Shown: positions 1 to 11,665, numbered from the stretch's first letter. The stretch: 64,000 bases of DNA from Ctena decussata (GCA_963989385.1 OZ022508.1:56645087-56709086); one strand, 5' to 3'. The notes: generated by a model from the sequence alone, not told the origin. Made by a program: numbers and translations.

Positions 1-1933
1 TAAATTCCAAAGAAAAGTTCTCTGGAAGCAAGTTATGCATCAGAGAAAACACTACATTAATCTCGGTTTTAACTGAGCGTGTATTCAGTAATGTAATGTT
101 ACTACACTGCCAATGCCCCCAAGCAATAGCTTGAGCTAAGGTCCTTTTTTCAAAGTTATTCAGAATGAGCCCAAATGATCATAAACGGGATTTTCATTAT
201 GATGAAGTAAGAGAGAGCTTTTCACTCTCACTTTACGCTTGTGGCAGTAAAGTAAAATAACTCTTACCTGTTTTAACCTGTTATATACGTTACTTTGGTG
301 AAAATACATGTGAGAAGGCATTAAATCTGTGATTTATTTTAAAGTTTTTATGGGAAAAGGTCAAAGCAGATAAAATAATGTAAAAGGCAACAGTTAGGAA
401 TTGATTCTCTGTGCAACAACCAACCCACGACATCAAACTGGAAATAGCACCATAAAGGTACTAAGACAAGTAGTAAGACGATACTATGGGGTAGTAAAAT
501 AGACTTGCGGCCCGAAGTCTGTTTTGATTTTTTATAACTGAATACCTGCAGACCACAGTTAGTATTATTAGGGCAAAGTGTAGGCGTTTGACCTAAAATG
601 ATGTTTGTTTACATGTTTCATTATTTCTTTGGACATTTTTATGCATGGGTAGCATGAATCACTGTGTATATATACACAATACCATGCCAATCAGATTTGA
701 GTGCGGGACATATTTTGTTTGTGTTTTACAACATTTAAATCTACCTAACCACTATGCTATTTAATGGACACGATTATTGAGGGTTATCTCATTGAACAAT
801 TTAGCCTACCTGTTTCTCAGGTGGGTGGGGTAAATTCATATAGAAAAATGCTCAAAAAAGAAAGCAGAAAATCGTTTTGACGCATTATGGCTCTATTAAG
901 TAACACCTGTATTGAAACGATATCCCTAGAGTGGAAAAAGAATGACATTGCTTCAAAACATGACTTGCACTGAAGTGTAACAATGCAACAATACAGGCCT
1001 TAATGGTGTTGTTTTCTGCCGTAGGGTACCAAGGAACACATGTAAAAAAAAAGCATCATGACAATAAAATTTTGAGAGCAGAACAATCAAACCTCCTTTC
1101 TGAAGGTTATGGCTAGAACAAAACGTAGTCAAACCAAGGATAGCACAGGGTGCCACCTCTTTCAATTTTTAGCTGACTTGGCTCCTAGAGTACATGTATA
1201 ATGTGACTCTATCAGTAAGTATTTCTCAAACTTTCTCAAATACGAATAAAGCATGTTTGGGCATATATTGGGGTAGAAAAAAAAAACCCTTAAATTCCTA
1301 ATGTTAGCCCTAAAACTTTGCCAAAATAGCCCTAAATTTTGGCCAAAATATCCCTAATTTAAGGCCTAATTTTTTGCCAAACTCATACAGGGATGTTTGT
1401 ATCTGTACCTTAGATGAAAAGAGTAACATGCTCCAGGCACTGGTTTGCAAAAACAAGCTAAGCCATGCCTTTGGCCTGGTTAAAGACAGCACCATGTTCT
1501 TTTTGTGAGAAAAAAAAGGTGTAAAAATACTGATGTGGGTAAAATAAAAGGATATTAAGGTCAAGTTAACAAGGATCTGATAGTTCACTTCAGCTATAAA
1601 ATAATAAAAAAAAACCTGTTTGAGTTAGTTTGTAAAAAAAAAATAAATTAGCTCCCACAAGGTGAAAAAAAAAATGTTTCCGGAGGCCAGTGAAATAAAA
1701 TGTCGTGTCTCCATCAAGAATACCAGCCCCCCCCCCCCCCCCACCCCACCCCCCACCCCCCCACCTCCCAGACTAACAAATGGTCGGTCCCTTACTACAT
1801 GTAAAACGCATTGTATCTGCGGTATCAAAGTCTCGCGGATTTAGGGAAATCAGATATTGGCACAGGTTAATTTCGGCGTCCATGATATACCGGGGCTTTA
1901 AGTAATAAAGAAAATTGGGTGCAAATGTGTTGC
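1..1933. other. No gene recognised; AT-rich intergenic or intronic DNA
   Basis: Short ORFs on both strands show no recognisable domain and have low-complexity composition. About 1,288-1,380 holds a degenerate short tandem motif built on 'agccctaaa' and 'ttttggccaaaa'. Nothing else is supported apart from the C-rich tract listed separately. Confidence 0.6.
1727..1769. repeat. C-rich low-complexity tract
   Basis: A near-uninterrupted run of cytosines broken by single A residues. It creates an artificial proline-rich ORF on the plus strand and a glycine-rich one on the minus strand; neither looks like a gene. Confidence 0.9.
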
Positions 1934-2073
1934 AGTTTTTTTGATGAAGAGTGGCATATCTACTGTAATTATATCTGCTACAGCTTTATTGTGCTTGACC
2001 TGAAGGTCAAATAAATCACCTGGCAATTATAAATTCCAGCACGGCATCAACTGAAAATAACATAAAATTATGT
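1934..2073. repeat. Direct repeat, left copy, flanking a palindromic element
   Basis: About 138 bp, almost identical to 2,280-2,418: both run from 'gaagagtggcatatctactg' to 'aacataaaattatgt'. The segment includes TGACCT-ga-AGGTCA, a pair of nuclear-receptor-type half-sites. The two copies sit directly either side of the palindrome at 2,078-2,267, so palindrome plus direct repeats form one composite unit. Confidence 0.9.
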
Positions 2074-2077
2074 TAAT

Positions 2078-2267
2078 ATTTTAATTCAAAATAGACAAAT
2101 GTGATTGGCTGCCATGATACAAAATACATAGAATGATTTCACGAGTATTTAGGATACCCTTCGAGGGGGGGTAGCCCCCGAGAAGGGTATCCTAAATATA
2201 AGTGACATCATTCTATATGTATTTTGTATCATGGCAGCCAATCACATTTGTCTATTTTGAATTAAAA
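2078..2267. mobile_element. Palindromic MITE-like element, about 190 bp
   Basis: Two arms of about 89 bp are near-perfect reverse complements. They begin 'ttttaattcaaaatag' and end 'ctattttgaattaaaa', and meet at a GC-rich loop near 2,168-2,176. There is no coding capacity. The structure is typical of a non-autonomous DNA transposon or foldback element; no clear target-site duplication could be assigned because the outer flanks are themselves repeated. Confidence 0.85.
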
Positions 2268-2279
2268 ACAGCTCTTATC

Positions 2280-2418
2280 CAGTTTTTAATGAAGAGTGGC
2301 ATATCTACTGTAATTATATCTCCTACAGCAGTATTGTTCTTGACCTGAAGGTCAAATAAATCAACTGGCAATTATAAATTCCAGCACAGCATCAACTGAA
2401 AATAACATAAAATTATGT
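2280..2418. repeat. Direct repeat, right copy
   Basis: Second copy of the 138-bp unit at 1,934-2,073, same orientation, with a handful of substitutions. It could represent long terminal direct repeats of a small element, or a local duplication separated by the palindrome. Confidence 0.9.
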
Positions 2419-2654
2419 CTGCATATTCTGTTGAATTTATATTACTTGACAGAAATGATGATTTTTCAACACACTGATTTTACAACCAATATCTTAAGAA
2501 TGGCAAATAGAGCAGTCTTAGAGGGCATTTACTTCTGCTTATTCAGCTGCCTAATCTGGGTCTTTACTGTTTGCCACAATACTTAGGGTCCATACGGTAG
2601 AGTTTGGTGCTACAAGATAAATTGTCTCTGTAATCTTAGATATGGCCTTGTAAA

Positions 2655-3112
2655 AGTTAAATCGAGCTGTGCTCAATAAAATAGGTCTTCAGCCATGTGT
2701 AAACTGTAAACGCTTGGATCAGTTTGCAGTCTGATCAGTCTTTGATTTTGGCAATGCAGATCCCTCAGGTTCACTACCTTGTTGATAGAACACTGATCAG
2801 ACTGAGCGGACGCAAAGGATGATCAAAATATATTTTTTCTTTGCAAATGCTCAAAGACCCTTTTCGTCCTAGTGCTGCTCAGTTGTTCAATATAAATCAG
2901 ACTTGACAGAACCGTGCAATAACTAAGCCGTGCAGTATATCTGTGATATCCGCACAGTTATCCTGATATCCGCACAGTTATCCAGGTACACTTCAGTGTA
3001 AAATGAATGCAAAGTTTAGCTCCGCCTACCCCAGAATTGTCTTACAGTGCAAGTTAACAAAGTTAATGAACAGGCGACTTCAAAGGAAAACACAGAAAGC
3101 CATGATACAAGT
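2655..3112. repeat. Tandem segmental duplication, copy A
   Basis: A 458-bp unit from 'gagctgtgctcaataaaata' to 'gccatgatacaagtat'. It recurs downstream at roughly 95 percent identity by eye. Copy A carries an extra internal 20-bp tandem of 'tgatatccgcacagttatcc' that copy B lacks, which accounts for most of the length difference. No coding potential was seen. Confidence 0.9.
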
Positions 3113-3145
3113 ATAACATATGGCCTTATTTCTTCTTTGAATGAA

Positions 3146-3585
3146 AATTAAATGGAGCTGTGCTCAATTAAATAGGTCTTCAGCCATGTGTAAACTGTGA
3201 ACGCTTGGATCAGTTTGCAGTCTGATCAGCCTTTGATTTTGGCAATACAGATCCCTCAGGTTCACTACCTTGTTGATATGACACTGATCAGACTGAGCGG
3301 ATGCACAGGATGATCAAAATATATTTTTCTTTGCAAATGCTCAAAGATCCTTTTCGTCCTAGTGCTGCTCAGTTGTTCACTATAAATCAGACTTGACAGA
3401 ACCGCGCAATAACTAAGCCGTGCAGTATATCTGTGATATCCGCACAGTTATCCAGGTACACTTCAATGTAAAATGAATGCAAAGTTTAGGTCCGCCTACC
3501 TCAGAATTGTCTTACAGTGCAAGTTAATAAAGTTAATGAACGGGCGACTTCAAAGGAAAACACAGAAAGCCATGATACAAGTATT
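3146..3585. repeat. Tandem segmental duplication, copy B
   Basis: Second copy of the unit at 2,655-3,112 in the same orientation, separated by about 33 bp. It has a single 'gatatccgcacagttatcc' instead of two. After its end the sequence passes into a separate repeat rich in nuclear-receptor half-sites. Confidence 0.9.
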
Positions 3586-4190
3586 CTTAGTGAAAACTAC
3601 TACGAGTACTATGACCTTTAACATGGGCTCATGGTAATGATACCTTTATCAGCTCTTAATTAAGCTTGTCACAATGATGTGTCCATGCAAATTTAGATAA
3701 AATCTATCCTCTGGTTCAAAAGATATCTTACTTACAAGACTATGACCTTGAAAAAAGGCTCAAGGCCATCCAAGACTAATCATGTCTTAAACATGTCACA
3801 ATGATTTATCCACGCAATGAGGACTACCCACCATTGGTTCAAGAAATATTTCATTTTAGGAAACAATTAACGACCGTATTTTCTTTGTTTTACATTAAAA
3901 ATGAGGTCAAGGTAACTAAATAATAGTCAGCTCTTGAAATTATCCCGACGGTATATCTGTGCAAGTTGGGAGGGAATCATCAAGCTGATGGCTTAGAAGA
4001 TATATCAATTTTAGGGAAAATTTCACATATTTAAGAACTTTTGTGACCTTGAAAATGAGGCCAAGGTCACTCAGATCTAATCAGCACTTTAGCTTGTCCT
4101 AATGATATACCCATGAAAAGAGTCGTGAAAGTCCATCAGTTGGTTCAAGAGGTTCGTGTATCATGTTGACAAATCCACGTGTGCCGACAT
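3586..4190. repeat. Degenerate tandem repeat with TGACCTTG/CAAGGTCA half-sites
   Basis: Four loosely related units of about 160 bp, each with a motif like 'tatgaccttgaaaa' followed by 'gaggtcaaggt', then a segment resembling 'cttgtcacaatgat' and one resembling 'ggttcaaga'. The half-sites match the extended monomer TCAAGGTCA bound by ERR/SF-1-type nuclear receptors. No coding frame is visible. Confidence 0.7.
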
Positions 4191-4442
4191 TATAGCTGAT
4201 AATAACCAAGATTTTCAACAGTACGTTCGCCTACATACTTACATCAGTTCACTCAATAAACTCTTTCTGTGACCAAGCCCTGGGACTAGGCCCCTCTGAA
4301 CAATTTTTGACAAAGCTGGCATTTTCTTTCTGAAACAAAGTATTCGAAACATTGTTATTTTCTGTCACTTTCACTGTAGAAAAAAAGCAATTAGTGTGAC
4401 TTTTGAACATTTTCGCAAAACCTAAACATAGAATGGATTCTG

Positions 4443-4580
4443 GGTTCGAGGTTATAAAACTTGAGTATAATCTCAAACACTGATTGGCTGCTTTCCTTCC
4501 GAGCATGTGCTCGGAAGCAGCCAATCAGTGTGCTTTATTTTGAGTTTGAGAATGTATTCTAGTTTTATAGTCTCGGAGCC
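4443..4580. mobile_element. Palindromic MITE, family with 'gattggctgct' loop
   Basis: Inverted repeat from 'cgaggttataaaacttgag' to the matching complement near 'agttttatagtctcgg', folding around 'gattggctgct...agcagccaatc'. A second, better preserved copy lies at 39,410-39,544, so this is a dispersed family. Confidence 0.85.
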
Positions 4581-5744
4581 TGATTTCAAACTGACATATG
4601 TGAGTCACCCACACCCTGATAAGCCCACGCGTCTGTACAGTCTGGTAAGGTTAGGACAAATGCAGTTCACTTTTTAAATTCACAAAAGGCTGGATTCGCT
4701 GCTTTAGCCATTCGAGATTCAACATCTTTCGTTCACAAAATGCTGGATTCGTTGGGCTAGGGGCACACTGCTTGCCGACAGGGGAGGTGACTCCTTCTGG
4801 TGTCCAGCTGTTTTTGAGAGTTGTCGCCCCGTTAGTAGTGGCTTGTACTGACGCCTGGTGTAGGTGACAACTTACCTCCCTTTTAGCTGCAGCGTACCCG
4901 TTTTCCCATCAGAGTATAGGATACCAGCTTGATTTGCTGAGTTGGGGAATTAGCTTTTGGTATCCTGTATTGTCTCTTTTCGGTCATGGGGTCCGGTCTG
5001 ATTAAAGACACGTAAAGTTCTAACATCTATGAAGAATAAGTCTGAACACTTCAGATGATTTTCATTGATTTTAATTTGTACTAAAGTTACTTCTATTTAT
5101 CAAATGTATCATATAATTACCACTGTCCTAATTTTTCCTATTATTACTGTCCTAATACTTTCACGTCAGCCAGTATAAAATTTCAAAGCCCAAATACTTG
5201 TATGCCATCACTTAATGTTGTCCCAATACTTCTAGATATTTCTGTCAATGTAACTTTCAAGTCAATGTAAAATTTCTTGAACCAAAATTACTTGTATTAC
5301 TGTCCCAATACTTTCCGTTTATCAATGTCCAAATACACCGGTGACTTTTATGTCAATGTAATTTTCTAAACAATTATTCTGTACTCAAATATGCAGTCAC
5401 TTCCTTGAGCTTTAATTAACAGCAGTAACTATTTTAAAGTTCAATGTAAGAACAAGTTACTTTCCTGTTAGCGAATACGTACGTATCCCATATAAGTCCA
5501 ATCCTGTTCACTAATTGTTTATGCTGGCCCAACTGCTGAGTTCAGAAGAGTCTCCTGAATGTAATCTAATGTACCCAAAGCTTAGACTGAAGATGCTTAG
5601 TTTTACCCAAGTTTAAACATGTTTTCTCCAAAGATGGCATCATACTCAAAGTGGAAAATTGAAATTGCCAAAAGCCAAAAAGATTAATAGAATTTAATTA
5701 AGTGTGAAAAATACTTTTGCCCAGTTCAAAGAAGGAAATGCCAA
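4581..5744. other. No gene recognised; degenerate 'tgtcccaatact' repeats
   Basis: No credible ORF. Between about 5,110 and 5,350 a short motif like 'actgtcctaatactt' or 'tgtcccaatactt' recurs at least five times at irregular spacing, suggesting an old decayed repeat. The remainder is unremarkable AT-rich DNA. Confidence 0.6.
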
Positions 5745-5981
5745 TGAGCCGCCACACGACAAAACCAACAATGTGATTGTGCGCCCAGCGCAGACTCAGA
5801 TCAGCCTGGGCATTTGCCCAGTTTGGTCAGACTCATTGTTAAGTGCTCAAAGGGTAGCTAAAGGTCTAACCTACCTCCATGCGGACAGCCAAGACTCTGA
5901 TCAGACTGGGCGGATGCCCAGGCTGATCTGAGTCTGCGCTGGGCGCACAGCCACATTGTTGGTTTTGTCGTGTCGCGGCTC
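5745..5981. mobile_element. Hairpin family A MITE, copy 1
   Basis: About 237 bp from 'gagccgccacacgac' to 'gtcgtgtcgcggctc'. The two halves are inverted repeats, and each contains smaller palindromes such as 'cagcctgggca' with 'tgcccaggctg'. Seven copies occur in this window in various states of preservation. No transposase is present; it is a non-autonomous hairpin element. Confidence 0.92.
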
Positions 5982-6759
5982 AAATAGTTATTAAAATCTA
6001 AGATCTACTTCTTAGTTTTAATTGTAATCAGAATGTCACTAGTGATTTCTTTCAAACAGTTCTACAGGGCTAATTTGACAGTTAGTTGAGATCATACCCA
6101 GCTTAATCAAAGTGAGCAGAAATGCAAAACAATACTTAAGATTTCTAAGAAGTAATTCAATGTCAGCTATGCCAAATTTCAGGCCTGGCTAGAACAATCA
6201 AACTGTCTAAGTATGCAATTTATTTGAGCAAAACAATCATATCAGAAGTTAATAAAGATCATTTAAAACGATTATTCTTGATTGCCATCTGATTACTAAG
6301 ACTACTAAGGGAAGTGAAATGGAGAAGCCATAATTGCAACTCTGTAAAATTATAACTTTGTCAAGAAAAATGAATTTCCAAATTATATATTATTTTTATC
6401 TAAAATTCTCTTATTATCTCATAGACTCTCTCATACACACAATTAGAAACAAGATATCAAAAATTTGCATATAAAACAACCTGAAAGTAGAAATTTTATC
6501 ATACTTAGTCTATATTCTTTATCCAATAATTTTTTGTTATTATTTTCATCATTTATTATTTACATTTATGGATAGGAATTGTCACACGGTGGCCATTCGA
6601 GATTCAACAGGTGGCAGGTGTTTCCTTTTCTTCCAGTATTTCAGTGATGTTAATGTTGTTTGACTACTTAAGAACCTCGGGTATCGCAATACGTTATTTC
6701 TGTCGGGCCTTCATCTTTGATTCAATATAAAGTTCTGTTTCCCGTGATGGTTTACTGAT
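5982..6759. other. No gene recognised
   Basis: AT-rich sequence without a convincing ORF, inverted repeat or duplication. Confidence 0.6.
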
Positions 6760-7016
6760 TGTTAGAAAACATTTGCGAGGACCGAACAGGTAACTTAATG
6801 TTTCGAACCATTGCAGAGGCTGAAGCTGAAGGCGAGGATTGGTATCCCGTAAAGCGCCCTCTCCACCCCCGCTCCCACCCCATCCCCTCCGGACTTTTCC
6901 CTCATCTGTTGCCCCCCCCCCTGCCCCCACTCTCACCCCATTCCATCCCCTCCGGTGCTTCCACTCATCTGTTGTGTAAGTGGTGCTTTTAATTGGAGTA
7001 ACTTAATAACCATCTG
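6760..7016. repeat. Repeat family B, fragment left of the LINE insertion
   Basis: The segment 'aacttaatgtttcgaacc' followed by 'cagaggc', and the terminal 'aataaccatctg', match the repeat at 22,870-23,140 ('aacttaatgcttcgaacc', 'aatgaccatctg'). A C-rich insert with an internal tandem based on 'catcccctccgg' and 'catctgttg' lies between. In the other copy the family continues with 'gggaaagagctgctcattc'; here that continuation is found only after 9,633, so the LINE-bearing element interrupts family B. Confidence 0.7.
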
Positions 7017-7106
7017 CAGAGCCCTAGATAAGAGGGAGTATTTGATGATAATTGAGGGATAATTTTTTAATTTCTCATTGAACCATATGTTGTGACCCCT
7101 CATCTG
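7017..7106. repeat. Left inverted repeat of the LINE-bearing element
   Basis: About 90 bp from 'cagagccctagataag' to 'gtgacccctcatct', the reverse complement of 9,535-9,624 with a few differences. A third, unpaired copy lies at 39,108-39,225. The inner end runs directly into the reverse-transcriptase reading frame. Confidence 0.9.
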
Positions 7107-9413
7107 AACCGTCTCGTCGAGCTTTTCTTGGACACCTTCAATGACATCGGATGTGAGCAGATAGTGGACTTTCCCACAAGGATAGACAACACCCTGGACA
7201 TCTTTGGCACCAACCGGCCATCACTTGTAGAAAGGTGTGTTTCCCTGCCTGGCTTAAGTGACCATGACGTTGTGCTTGTGGACTCCAATGTTTTACCTGC
7301 ACGTAAGAAGCCAGTGAAGAGAAAAGTCTACCTTTGGAAGAGGGCAAACAAGCAAGCCATGGAAGAGGACTTGGCCAAGTTCAGCGAGAAATTCACAAAG
7401 GACTTCTCCACTTCCACACCGGTGAATGTGCTTTGGAATGGATTCAGACAGAAGTGTATTGAGAGCATTGATAAATTTGTTCCTTCAAAATTGACGTCGA
7501 CTCGATTCAGCCAAGCATGGTGTAACCGTGACATCCGTCGTCTCTCAAGAAGGAAGAAAAGGGCCTTCAAGAAAGCACGTGCTACCAAGACACAGGCTGA
7601 CTGGCATCGTTACAAGAAGATCCAGAAAGAAACCCAGCAAGCATGTCGAAGTGCCCATGATGACTACATTAGCAGTATGGTAAGTGAACCAGGCTCCAAC
7701 AACAAAAAGCTCTTTGCCTACATCAAGGATATGAAGTGCGACAGCTGTGGTGTAGCCCCATTGAAGAAAGATGGCATCAACTATTCAGAACCCACAGACC
7801 AGGTTGAGATCCTGAATGAGCAGTTTGTCAGTGCCTTCACCAAAGAAGACAACACTTCAGTGCCTACCATGGGAACAGGCACAGCTAATACTGCGCCACC
7901 CCTAAATATTCAGGTAAATGGAGTGAAAAAACTGCTTGATGGCCAGAACCCACACAAAGCTAGTGGCCCAGACCAGATCTCGCCATGATTCCTGAAGGAG
8001 ATGGCCTCTTCCATTGCACCAGCCCTGACACTCATATATCAAGCTTCCTACGAACAAGGTCAGATTCCTGATGACTGGAAAAGAGCCTTTGTGACACCTC
8101 TATTCAAGAAAGGAGACAAGAGCAAGGCTGCCAACTATCGGCCAGTTTCACTGACATCCTGTTGTTGCAAAGTCATGGAACACATAGTACATTGTCACCT
8201 CATGAAATTTCTGGAAAGTAACAAGATTCTGAGTGATTACCAGCACGGCTTCAGGAAGAAGAGATCATGTGAGACACAGCTCATCACCACCATACATGAC
8301 CTCGCAGTTGGACTAGACAAACGGCAACAAGTTGATGCTATTTTGTTGGATTTCAGCAAGGCCTTTGATAAAGTTCCACATCATCGCCTGGCAGTTAAGC
8401 TCCATCACTACGGCATCAGAGACAAGAACCTATCCTGGATCCAAAGTTTCCTCGCAGATAGGAACCAGCAAGTAGTCCTTGATGGGAAGACATCTTCTCC
8501 TGCCGCTGTCACATCTGGAGTTCCACAGGGTACAGTACTTGGACCTCTCCTGTTCCTGGTATACATCAATGACCTGCCCTCAAGAGTTTCCTCTTCAGTA
8601 CGACTCTTCGCAGATGACTGTCTGCTGTACAGAGTTATACGAGACCAGAAAGATGCAGAGTCACTACAGAGAGATCTTAATCATCTACAGGAATGGGAAA
8701 GAGATTGGCAGATGGTATTTAACCCAGACAAGTGTGAACACATCCAGATCACCAACAAGCGAAACGTCATACCAACCTCTTACAGCATTCATGGACAGAC
8801 CTTGAAAGAAACGTCAAAAGCGAAGTACCTTGGAGTCACCATAGACAGTAAACTGTCCTGGAACAGCCATATTGATGCAGTGACGAAAAGGGCCAACCAG
8901 ACTACAGCTTTCCTTCGCAGAAATTTAAGCTGCCCAAAGGATGTTAAGGCCAAATGCTACAAGTCCATAGTTCGTCCACAGCTTGAGTATGCTTCGACGG
9001 TATGGGACCCAGTGACAAAATCCAACATAGCCAAATTGGAGTCTGTACAGAGGCGTGCCGCCAGGTTTTGCTGCAATGACTACCGCCGAACCAGCAGTGT
9101 CACTTCAATGTTGCAAGAACTTGGATGGGATGACCTTCAATCAAGGCGAGACCAGAGCAAAGTCACAATGATGTACAGGATCGTCAATAACCTCGTTGAA
9201 ATACCTTCAGGCCAGTACCTGACAGCCACAGGAGTAGCAACCAGAGGACACCATCAACGATTCCTGCCAATATTTTGCTCCATCAACGCCTACAAGGGAT
9301 CCTTCTTTCCATCAACAGTCCGTCTCTGGAATGGTCTGCCTGCCAAGGTCATATCTGCACCGACTCTGGATGACTTCAAGCTCCTTGTCAGTGCAGATGT
9401 TCTAAGACCGTGA
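7086..9413 (+). pseudogene. Non-LTR retrotransposon ORF: end of endonuclease plus reverse transcriptase (CR1/Jockey-like), one in-frame stop
   Basis: This is the largest coding relic in the window. The frame opens inside the left inverted repeat after a TAA at 7,068-7,070. The first 298 codons contain the C-terminal part of an EEP-type endonuclease ('NTLDIFGTNRPSLV', 'PGLSDHDVV') and a linker. A TGA at 7,986-7,988 interrupts an otherwise continuous frame; a C-to-T change of a CGA codon would explain it. The next segment (from 8,001, 470 codons) is a full reverse-transcriptase domain: 'LLDFSKAFD' with the catalytic Asp near residue 117, 'SGVPQGTVLGPLLFLVYIND', and the FADD box at about 203-206, followed by a thumb-like C-terminus. 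There is no ORF1 and no N-terminal endonuclease, so the copy is 5'-truncated. The single lesion suggests a fairly young insertion. Clade assignment between CR1 and Jockey relatives is by motif impression only. Confidence 0.93.
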
Positions 9414-9534
9414 TTGTGAACAACATGTTTTTATCTGATTTTAACTGTACATAAGAACCTCCCAGCACGAATGTTTTAAGGTTGTTCACAGTGCGACTAT
9501 GCCAATATTGGCCATGCACTTAATTGGTAGATGT
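9414..9534 (+). other. LINE 3' untranslated region
   Basis: Short region after the stop with no poly(A). It ends in 'tagatgtagatg', a two-copy hexamer that could be the simple-repeat tail typical of CR1-like LINEs, immediately before the right inverted repeat. Confidence 0.5.
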
Positions 9535-9624
9535 AGATGAGGGGTCACAACATATGTTTCTATGTAGAAATAACAAATATTATCCTTAATTATCATCAAA
9601 TACTCCCTCTTATCTAGGGCTCTG
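9535..9624. repeat. Right inverted repeat of the LINE-bearing element
   Basis: Reverse complement of 7,017-7,106, ending 'cttatctagggctctg'. It is followed by 'catgatctg', which resembles the left flank 'ccatctg' (shared 'atctg', a possible short target-site duplication) and then the rest of family B. Confidence 0.9.
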
Positions 9625-9632
9625 CATGATCT

Positions 9633-9775
9633 GTCTAGGAAAGAGCTGTTCATTCTGTTCACCACCTCTGTCAAGTCAGTTTATGTAATGCTTCTTCTTT
9701 CCCTCTTGGTTTTCAGGGCGGGGGTATAGGATCTGATTCTATAAGTCCCTGATCGTTGCCTATTCTTTTACCTTG
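9633..9775. repeat. Repeat family B, fragment right of the LINE insertion
   Basis: 'gaaagagctgttcattc', 'ggttttcagggcggggg' and 'ccctgatcgttgcctattc' match 23,150-23,290 and, inverted, 38,775-38,945 and 10,660-10,815. It continues the family interrupted at 7,016. Confidence 0.75.
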
Positions 9776-10659
9776 AATGGAAAATTTTGCAACTAAGTAG
9801 GCTGAATCGTTGCGCATGTATTTGACATATCGGTATTCTGAAGACACACTTCAAGAACAGACTCGGTACGTTGACCCAGTCTGCAATTTTTGTTACCCTG
9901 CTGAGTTTCTACCTACGTGTCGGAGGATTTTCCTTTAATATTTTTATTGTCACACAGTGAAAAAATAACCATTTGATAAAACTACAACTTTTCAAACGCA
10001 GCCTTTTTAGGCCTCTTTCTTTATTAATAAAAATCATATAATGGATACCTGTGCAATTAACTCTGACTAGAGTTTCCAATGAATAAACCTACACCATTTC
10101 AAACCTGAATATTATGGGACAATCTTAGTTTTAAATACATGAATACAGTTCATCATTTGCAGAATAAACTATCAGCTCTGCTTTCTGCCTGATCCAGTTA
10201 ACCCAACCATTTTTGGTCGTTTACATTTTTGTTCTTAATTCATGTAAGATTTATAGTTATATATAGATATAAAATCTTAATTTTGTTGCATTTCCTAAGT
10301 AAACTCACTTTCATAAATGTTAGATAACTCTTACAGACAAATGTTCTTGTTTATTGGCACTCATTATCCTATTATGCAACAGTCCAGTGGCACTGCTATT
10401 TCATCAAAGGAAATACTCTTTCCTACATAGGTAACGACATAACAGGGCTATAAAACCAATAAATACTGGGGTAGAGAATATTTGTCTTTAAATTTGGCAG
10501 ATAGACCTGCAAGGGGCATTTAATTTCTCAAGATTATTATGCACCTGACCGGCAAAATGCTTACTTCGTTGAGTATGCGAGAAATAAGAAACGACACGAA
10601 TGATTAAGAAACTATATTAATTTATTCTTTAAGTAAAACATATTTAATGTAATGTTAAT
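9776..10659. other. No gene recognised
   Basis: AT-rich DNA without a credible reading frame, obvious duplication or inverted repeat. Confidence 0.6.
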
Positions 10660-10955
10660 GAGTCCATATAAAAAGTAAAAAGATAGGTTAATACAATCAA
10701 ATCCCACATCCCGCTCTCAAAACCAATAGGGAAAGAAGCACACACACTCGGAAAAATTGATACACGTTCACGAGAGACAAGCACGGTAAACCGAATGGGA
10801 AGCTCTTTTCCTAACAGGTGGTCATTTAGCTAATTTTTATCTATTTTATTTTCAAATTACAAAACAAAACAAAGCAAAAGGCAGATTGGGTAGCACAACA
10901 GGTGACCAAACCGCCAAAAAACATAGACAAGCGGATATAGCACAATATAACACCC
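10660..10955 (-). repeat. Repeat family B, inverted copy
   Basis: Contains 'ccaatagggaaagaagcaca', 'gagacaagcacggtaaac', then 'ggcagattgggtagca' and 'caggtgaccaaaccgcc'. These match, in reverse, the order seen at 22,960-23,290. No ORF of note. Confidence 0.8.
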
Positions 10956-11325
10956 TTAAGTAATTGTTTCTAGTTTCCCGCCAAAACGTCTGAACCGCTA
11001 ACAATGTTACTGCACTGCTGCAGCACTACTAGGATGCCGTACTGTAGCGAGGACATTCCGCATCAAGAATGAGGCTAATTTATATACTATAGGTAATACT
11101 ATTTCTCGTAACCTCGCCAAGGCCAAGAAGGCCAACCACCTCTATCGGTACATTTGAACGAAGAAGAGTATTTGTTTTGTAACACTGACACAATTATTGG
11201 AACATCGCGCCACTGACTTTATTTTTACTTCTCTCTTAAAATAGTTGAGGGAAAACCGGCCGGCTAACATAATTAAATATTTCGGGAGCGTATTATACAG
11301 AAGAGAATGTAGCAATATTTTGCTT

Positions 11326-11541
11326 GAGCCGTGATCAAGAAAACCAACTAAGTGGTTGTGCGTCAAACGCACTCATATCAGCCTGGGCATCCACCCAGTC
11401 TGTCTGCATGGAGGTAGCTTAGGCCCTTAGCTAGCCTTTAAGCGCAATGCAAAGACTCTGATCAGACTGGGTGGATGCCCAAGCTGATCTGAGTCTGCGC
11501 TGGGCGCAAACCACTTTGTTGGTTTTCTCGTGTCGCGGCTC
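11326..11541. mobile_element. Hairpin family A MITE, copy 2
   Basis: Diverged copy from 'gagccgtgatcaagaaaacc' to 'ctcgtgtcgcggctc'. The left arm is more degraded than the right. Same nested-palindrome layout as copy 1. Confidence 0.88.
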
Positions 11542-11569
11542 AATTATTTTATGCTCATAAAAATGACCA

Positions 11570-11665
11570 AATCCCCCCAGCTCCCTGAAAATATCATGAC
11601 ATGCTCCCTATAATTATTTCATAAATGCTCCCGGCTCCCCAAAATATTCAGCATTGCTCCCTAAA
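11570..11665. repeat. Short degenerate tandem repeat, 'gctccccagctccct' type
   Basis: Three or four units of roughly 30-35 bp built on 'gctccctaaaatatttca'. A related cluster occurs at 13,275-13,395, the other side of the next hairpin MITE. Confidence 0.65.

Noticed and set aside
1662..1844. Proline-rich ORF, and glycine-rich ORF on the other strand
   Set aside because: Produced by the C-rich low-complexity tract.
4249..4524. 91-codon minus-strand ORF
   Set aside because: It overlaps half of a palindromic MITE and has no recognisable domain.
8479..8805. 108-codon ORF within the LINE
   Set aside because: Shadow frame of the reverse transcriptase.
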